Shown: positions 59,598 to 64,000 of the stretch, piece by piece | Numbering within the stretch: the stretch's first letter is position 1 | How the letters are laid out: every line of letters starts with the position of its first letter | Origin: Posidonia oceanica | Taxonomy: Eukaryota; Streptophyta; Magnoliopsida; Alismatales; Posidoniaceae | Direction: 5' to 3' | NCBI GenBank assembly: GCA_037176725.1 | Contig: JAZBRS010000026.1 | Location: 63,218,501-63,282,500 of the forward strand | Length of the DNA: 64,000 nt | Position numbers and translations under genes: made by a program | The notes under the pieces: generated by a model | Databases searched by the model: none | What the model was told of the DNA's origin: nothing | The model's input: only the letters and a program-made list of their open reading frames with translations

Positions 59598-60106
59598 CCA
59601 GCATGCTTATGTCATTGAAAAGACTTGGGGCCTAACATCAAGCAGAAAAAGCAGGGTGATTCCCAAAGCCAATAAGAAGAGGAATGCCTAGGGGGACCCA
59701 TGCCTTGACCTGTCTCCACATACACACTGCACGGGGAGGTGAGGGAAAGGTAGACTCGGAGTAGAGGCTTATGGTACGAACCACTTGCCAAATAACTTAC
59801 AAAGTGTCCAGAAAAGATGGCAGCAAAAACTGCCCAAACAGAGAGGAAAGAAGGCAGCAAAGAAGCTGTCCAAGTGAGGAACAAATGAAAAGAGACAGTA
59901 AAAGAAACTATCCAATTGAAAGAGGTCAGCAAAGAGCTGTCCAAAGAGCGGAAAAAGAACATGGCAAAAGCTGTCCATGAATCTAAAGTGTAAATCCTAA
60001 AAAGACGCATTAAGGACCAAAGAAAGGCAAGTGGAATTCAAGACCTAAGCCAACACCGAGAGTTTACTACATCTCGAAACCTCCCCATCTTATCTCCACT
60101 GACAGG
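59598..60106 (+). other. 3' region of the right element, first part
   Basis: No gene. At 59815-59980 an imperfect repeat of about 45 bases recurs (GCAGCAAA, AAGCTGTCC and variants). Ends at the inserted LTR of another family. No polypurine tract is seen at that junction. Confidence 0.5.
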
Positions 60107-61512
60107 TGTGGATATGGGGTTTTTGGAGCGAGGTGAAGAAGAAGATGATGAGGGAGGTTTGGGGAAGAAGAGGCTTCTTTTGGCTCTCTCTTGCTCGCTC
60201 TATATTCTCTTTCTCGAGGTCTCCTTTTTGTATCCGACTCTGTCACTCCACGTGTGATGGAATCGGTGTGATCGCCACTCTCGGTTCACTTTCGCCGGCC
60301 CTCGAGATGCCTTTGGGGAGATGTAGTGTGGTTGCGGGTTCAGCTACCTTGGGACAATGCCAGCGTTGTCCAAGGGTGCCCGTGCTTGGTAAGCTCTTTC
60401 TTCCTTCTTCCTCCTTGTATGACAAACGTTAGCAAAGCAAAGCAAACAAAACAATATAAAGATGGATCAATATGTGTAGTAATCTATCCAGAATTAGTAG
60501 AAAAGAAAATAAAGAAAGCGTAGTGAGATACGTACCCGAGGGGTTTGATCCCCCCGGTTGCAACTAAAAGAGATGTATGCTTAGCTAAAACAATATATGA
60601 ACTTGAAATAAAAATGCTTGATTATGCTAAGGAATTAAACATGTGATATCAGAAATGAAAAGGAAACGAATGAAATAGAGTCTCCTTTGTCTATGCACAA
60701 GGTGCAAACTGTATTGACATGAAGCCAACAACGACAAAAGGACCCTCAAGCTTTTTCGAAGACTTTCATTCTTTCAAAATCTCTCTTCTCACTTTCAATT
60801 CTTAAGGACCTCACTTCTCTAAGATTTTAAATCTTAAGAGTATGTGAGTTCCAAAAATTCCTCAACTCCTTTTCTCTCTCAAAATTCCGGCCCCTTGAAC
60901 TCAGTGGGGGTACCCTTGCTTTTATAGAAGCAAGGGAGGAACAAAAAAGGATACAAATGCCAAGTCAGTAGAGTTTCCTGTTTCAGAAGTGTTATACGCT
61001 GGAAAACCAGCATATAACGTTATAAGCGAGAGTACTCATGTATAACGACCTCCGAGGCATAATTGCTAGGATCAGAGAAGATTCTCCAATTAAGGAGTTT
61101 TTAAGTGTGATTAAACTCGACTTTGATGGCTTTGACTAGTCAACAGGTTCCAAAGAAGGTAAAAACATGATTTTTGGATTAGGCCAAATAAGGAAAGCTT
61201 TGGCTGACTGGGTTGCCACGTTTGACGCTGGAAAGCCAACGGTCAATGTTAGCCGCAGGAAAACCAGCGGCCAACGTTGTACGCTTACAAGCCAGCGGAC
61301 AACACCCTTAATCAGTTTAACTTCCAAATTTGGTTAGGACGTGAAGAATACTCAAGTTGCCAACATTTGGAGCTTAGATAAGTATAGCATTTTGGACTTG
61401 AGAGGAACATTTGGCTTAAGTGAGATTCAGGAATGGGTGGAGGGCATCTAAGAGCGACCTAATGCAAGAGACTATCCTAACATGAAGAGAGTGCCAAAAC
61501 GGGGTATCTACA
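60107..61512 (-). repeat. LTR of the left-element family, probably solo
   Basis: On the minus strand it begins TGTAGATACCCCG at 61512 and ends CCATATCCACA at 60107. The left flank lacks the primer-binding site and the right flank lacks a polypurine tract, which argues for a solo LTR. Flanks ACAGG (60102-60106) and ACAAA (61513-61517) agree at three of five bases, both differences being G/A. A TATA box (TATAAAAG) is at 60926-60919. The family is that of 4671-5969. The alternative is the 3' LTR of a minus-strand element running off the right edge. Confidence 0.65.
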
Positions 61513-62464
61513 ACAAACAAGGAGTAAGCAACCCTGGGTAATCAAGGACTGAAAAGGCTAAGGGAATAGCAACCCAAATAAGGATTGATGCATGGGCCTA
61601 AGTCTCTAAAAGGTGCAGGCATGGCACAAGGGACATACCCACGAATGTAGGGCCCACTCATTTAGTTAAAATAGACTCCAAGGCAAACGCTTAGAGTAGG
61701 TACTCATCTTTCTCCATTAGAGAAATTAAAAATCCAAAAAAAAATAGAAAACCCAAAATTCAAAAAATTAGAAAACCTAAAAATCTAAAAAATTAGAAAA
61801 CCCAAAATTCAAAAAATTAGAAAACCCAAAATCCAAAAAAAATTTAGAAAACCCAAAATCCAAAAAAATCATAAAACCCAAAATCCAAAAAAATCATATA
61901 ACCCAAAAGATCAAAAAAATCATATAACTCAAAATACCAAAAAAATTAGAAAACCAAAGAAAACCAACAAAAGAGAACCATCCACCCTACATACAAGTGA
62001 AAACCTAGTAAGTAGGAAAACTGGAATTAATCTGGCCAATGATGCAACAATCAACCCACCAGATTCGGAGTTAACGTCCTACTCAAGCGCGTCTTACGGC
62101 TTGAGTGCGTTCTCTCAACAAAGACATTGCTTAGGCAACAATCTTTAGAGCATCCACGGATGACTCACAATCAGTGTCCACTGGGCTCTGATTTTCCATC
62201 TCTTCAGCTGAGGCCAGAAATTAATTCCCTCCATCCAATTTCAAACTAGAAGCATGCATTTAAAGACTACCATTTATCAACATGCATTGCAATATCTTTC
62301 TTTAAAGTAAAATAACTTAGCCAATTCTTTCGTCGAGAAAGGTATGTCTTTTGATTATTAACAAAAATGCAAGAGTGTGCAGGTAAACAAAAGAAACATT
62401 TTATCATATAAATGTTTTCACTTTACATTGACATATTCTACTAAAAAACAAAAAAGGAACAAGC
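61513..62464. other. 3' region between LTR and PMD-like gene
   Basis: No gene. Contains the A-rich tandem repeat (61728-61960) and then AT-rich sequence. It would form the 3' UTR region of the PMD-like gene on the minus strand. Confidence 0.5.
61728..61960. repeat. A-rich tandem repeat, unit about 25 bp
   Basis: About nine copies of a unit like AATTAGAAAACCCAAAA followed by TTCAAAA or TCCAAAA, with small length changes. Such short arrays in the 3' region are typical of Tat-clade elements. Confidence 0.8.
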
Positions 62465-64000
62465 TCAGTGACCAGACTTGATGCTACCCTCACGTCCACC
62501 ATCTGGAGGCCTCGGCGTAGGTTGTGCAACTGAAGACGTCGCCCCACTCTGGCTCCTCTCCCGAGACGTCCTCAGTATAGAGCAAACCATCTCAAGATGA
62601 GGAGAAGATCGCGCTCTCGCAATCTGCTCAGCCGTCAGAGCCCTAGAATGCCCTGACCCTACAGGAGCTGCAGCAACAGGGACAGGCATCAGACCAGCTA
62701 TATCAGCACCAGAAAGAACTGTCGCGACTGCCGCCTCCGCCTGCACCAGTCGTGCCTCCATCTCCTGCATCTGCTGCCCACGGAGATCACTCAACTGCAA
62801 TAAAAGACAGCAAGCCACAGAGTTAAAGCAGTTTAGCAGCAAATAGCAGAAAGGCTAGCTGCATTTAAAGCATCGAAGCAGAACAGAAGTACCCTTCTCA
62901 TGGAGGTAGCCTCAAACTGAGCCCTAGTCATCGCTGCATCAGATGTGGCAACACGAGCCTCTAGCTCCTGAAAGCGGCTCTCACGCTCCCGCTCCAGCTG
63001 ACTAAGGCACTCCTGTAGCTCGTTAGCACGCCCCAAAGCATCATCAAGTTGACTCTGCGTGGGCACAGTGGAAGGAGGGGTGTGAATCATGTCCATCATG
63101 GCTTGAATCTGCAAGGAAGAATTAAATAAGCCAATAAGACATATACTTAAAGCTAGAAAAGAGACAGAGGTACCTCCGATTCGCGGGCCCGAGCCTCCTC
63201 AACGAGCATGCACCCAAAGCGAGAAGCAGCCGGCCCTGTAGCAGTAACAGGAGGAGGCTTTGCACTAGTCGAGGCACCCTCGGCCTACACCAAAGTAGAC
63301 AGTACCAGTTAAATAGCAAGAATAGGGGCAAATAAGTAAAAGAAAGGGGCAAAACTCACTCGTGCTAGTCGAGACAACAGCTCGTCTCTCTCTTGTACCA
63401 GCTCCTCAACCCTAGAAGTATGCTGCTGCTGCTGAGTCCTAACTGCCTCCGTCATACCCTCAGAGGCAGCCATCTGTGCAAGCAAAGAAAGACATGTAAG
63501 TAAAGGGGCAATAAATAAAAGAAAAGCTCAAAATTACTTACTAGCTCCTGGATACGACCATGGGCAGCCGCCAGCTCCTGTCGCAATGAACTAACACTGC
63601 TGCTCGCATGAAAGCCAACGCCCATCGGCACATTGGACCCACCGTAGAAGAGAGAGCGGTGGAAGACTATCAACTGAGCAAAGGTAGTGTCAAACCAAGT
63701 CCTCCACGCCGCCTCGGTCTCTTCTGAGCCGTCAGAAGGAGGAACAGTACCGCCGGAGCGCCAATCCTCAAGCTGAGTGGCAAACAGTTGAGGAGTGTCA
63801 GGCTGACCCCCTCTAGATGACCCAAGGGAACAAGCTGCAGGACCAAGCCTCGGGATGAGCTGTCGGAGGCCGAACTGCCTCAAAACACGGCCCACCTGAC
63901 TAAAGCAGCACAAGAAGAGGCTAAAGAGCCAGCACTCCCGAAGAAACAGGTGGGAACCATGTGCAACGGCCTCCTCTGTAGCATGCTCATTGTCGGCATA
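62465..64000 (-). CDS. Plant mobile domain (PMD)-like protein with coiled-coil tail, five exons seen, 5' end outside
   Basis: Exons on the minus strand: 64000-63542 (partial), 63473-63360, 63284-63174, 63108-62893 and 62794-62465, giving 409 residues in the window. Every intron is in phase 0, 65-98 bases long, with GT donors (GTAAGT, GTGAGT, GTACCT, GTACTT) and pyrimidine-AG acceptors. The N-terminal part seen resembles the end of a plant mobile domain (CCFSQVGRVLRQFGLRQLIP, compare the RQFG..Q.IP of PMD proteins). The following 250 residues are charged with heptad-like runs (RVEELVQERDELLSRL, ELQECLSQLERERESRF, QMQEMEARLVQAEAAV), so a coiled coil is likely. No in-frame stop. It lies antisense in the 3' region of the Tat-like element. 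Function unknown. The PMD call is from a short motif. Confidence 0.65.

Larger units (their letters stand above)
48245..64000 (+). mobile_element. Tat-like Ty3/gypsy element with 3' cargo, right end outside the window
   Basis: Order on the plus strand: LTR (48245-49875), primer-binding site, leader, gag (51249-53129), protease 1 (53177-53896), linker, protease 2 (54449-55147), G-patch peptide, RT and RNase H (56101-57898), archaeal-type RNase H (about 57770-58198), integrase (58211-59597), then a long 3' region. The second RNase H is the mark of the Tat clade. I see no matching 3' LTR before 64000, so the element should continue. The minus-strand LTR at 60107-61512 belongs to another family. 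The 3' tandem repeat and an antisense gene in the 3' region also fit Tat habits. The retroelement frames are broken throughout. Confidence 0.8.

Noticed and set aside
60107..61512. 3' LTR of the plus-strand Tat-like element
   Set aside because: It is oriented minus, its sequence does not match the 5' LTR at 48245, and no polypurine tract precedes it.

Overview
This is nuclear DNA of a flowering plant. The evidence is two spliced plant genes (an SBP-box transcription factor with a miR156 target site, and a G-patch/DUF4187 protein) set among nested plant transposons: Ty3/gypsy of Tat-like and Tekay/Del-like types, Ty1/copia, and hAT. The species cannot be told from the sequence alone.

Layout. 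1-5969: 5' part of a decayed Tat-like gypsy element on the minus strand (LTR, primer-binding site, gag, first protease), cut by the window edge. 5970-12908: gypsy debris, including a chromovirus-type protease fragment, two copies of a Tekay-like LTR, and a solo copia LTR. 13754-21530: a three-exon G-patch gene on the plus strand. Its second intron holds a complete minus-strand copia element with matching target-site duplications (TSDs), itself hit by two solo LTRs. 22275-27748: a three-exon SPL gene on the minus strand, tail-to-tail with the G-patch gene and 744 bp from it. 28966-35171: a hAT transposon with a 3.07-kb solo LTR inside its transposase. 35172-43530: mostly non-coding, with two oppositely oriented pieces of a monoacylglycerol-lipase-like pseudogene, a small inverted-repeat element with a GC-rich triplet core, a 160-bp tandem duplication and a copia LTR-like piece. 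43533-48244: 3' end of a minus-strand Tekay-like element. 48245 to the right edge: a Tat-like gypsy element on the plus strand.

The right-hand Tat-like element is the most unusual part. Its order is LTR, primer-binding site, gag, a degenerate protease, a linker, a second protease with an intact DTG, a G-patch peptide, RT, RNase H, archaeal-type RNase H and integrase, then a long 3' region. That 3' region carries a solo LTR from the left-hand family, a short tandem repeat, and a five-exon minus-strand gene related to the plant mobile domain (PMD) with a coiled-coil tail. The retroelement reading frame is broken by stops (nearly all TAG) and frameshifts, whereas the minus-strand PMD gene has an open frame and good splice sites throughout the part seen.

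Only the G-patch gene and the SPL gene look like ordinary host genes. The PMD-like gene may be host-derived cargo of the retroelement. I saw no tRNA, rRNA, CRISPR array or organelle-derived segment. All exon boundaries were read by eye from splice consensus, reading phase and family resemblance.
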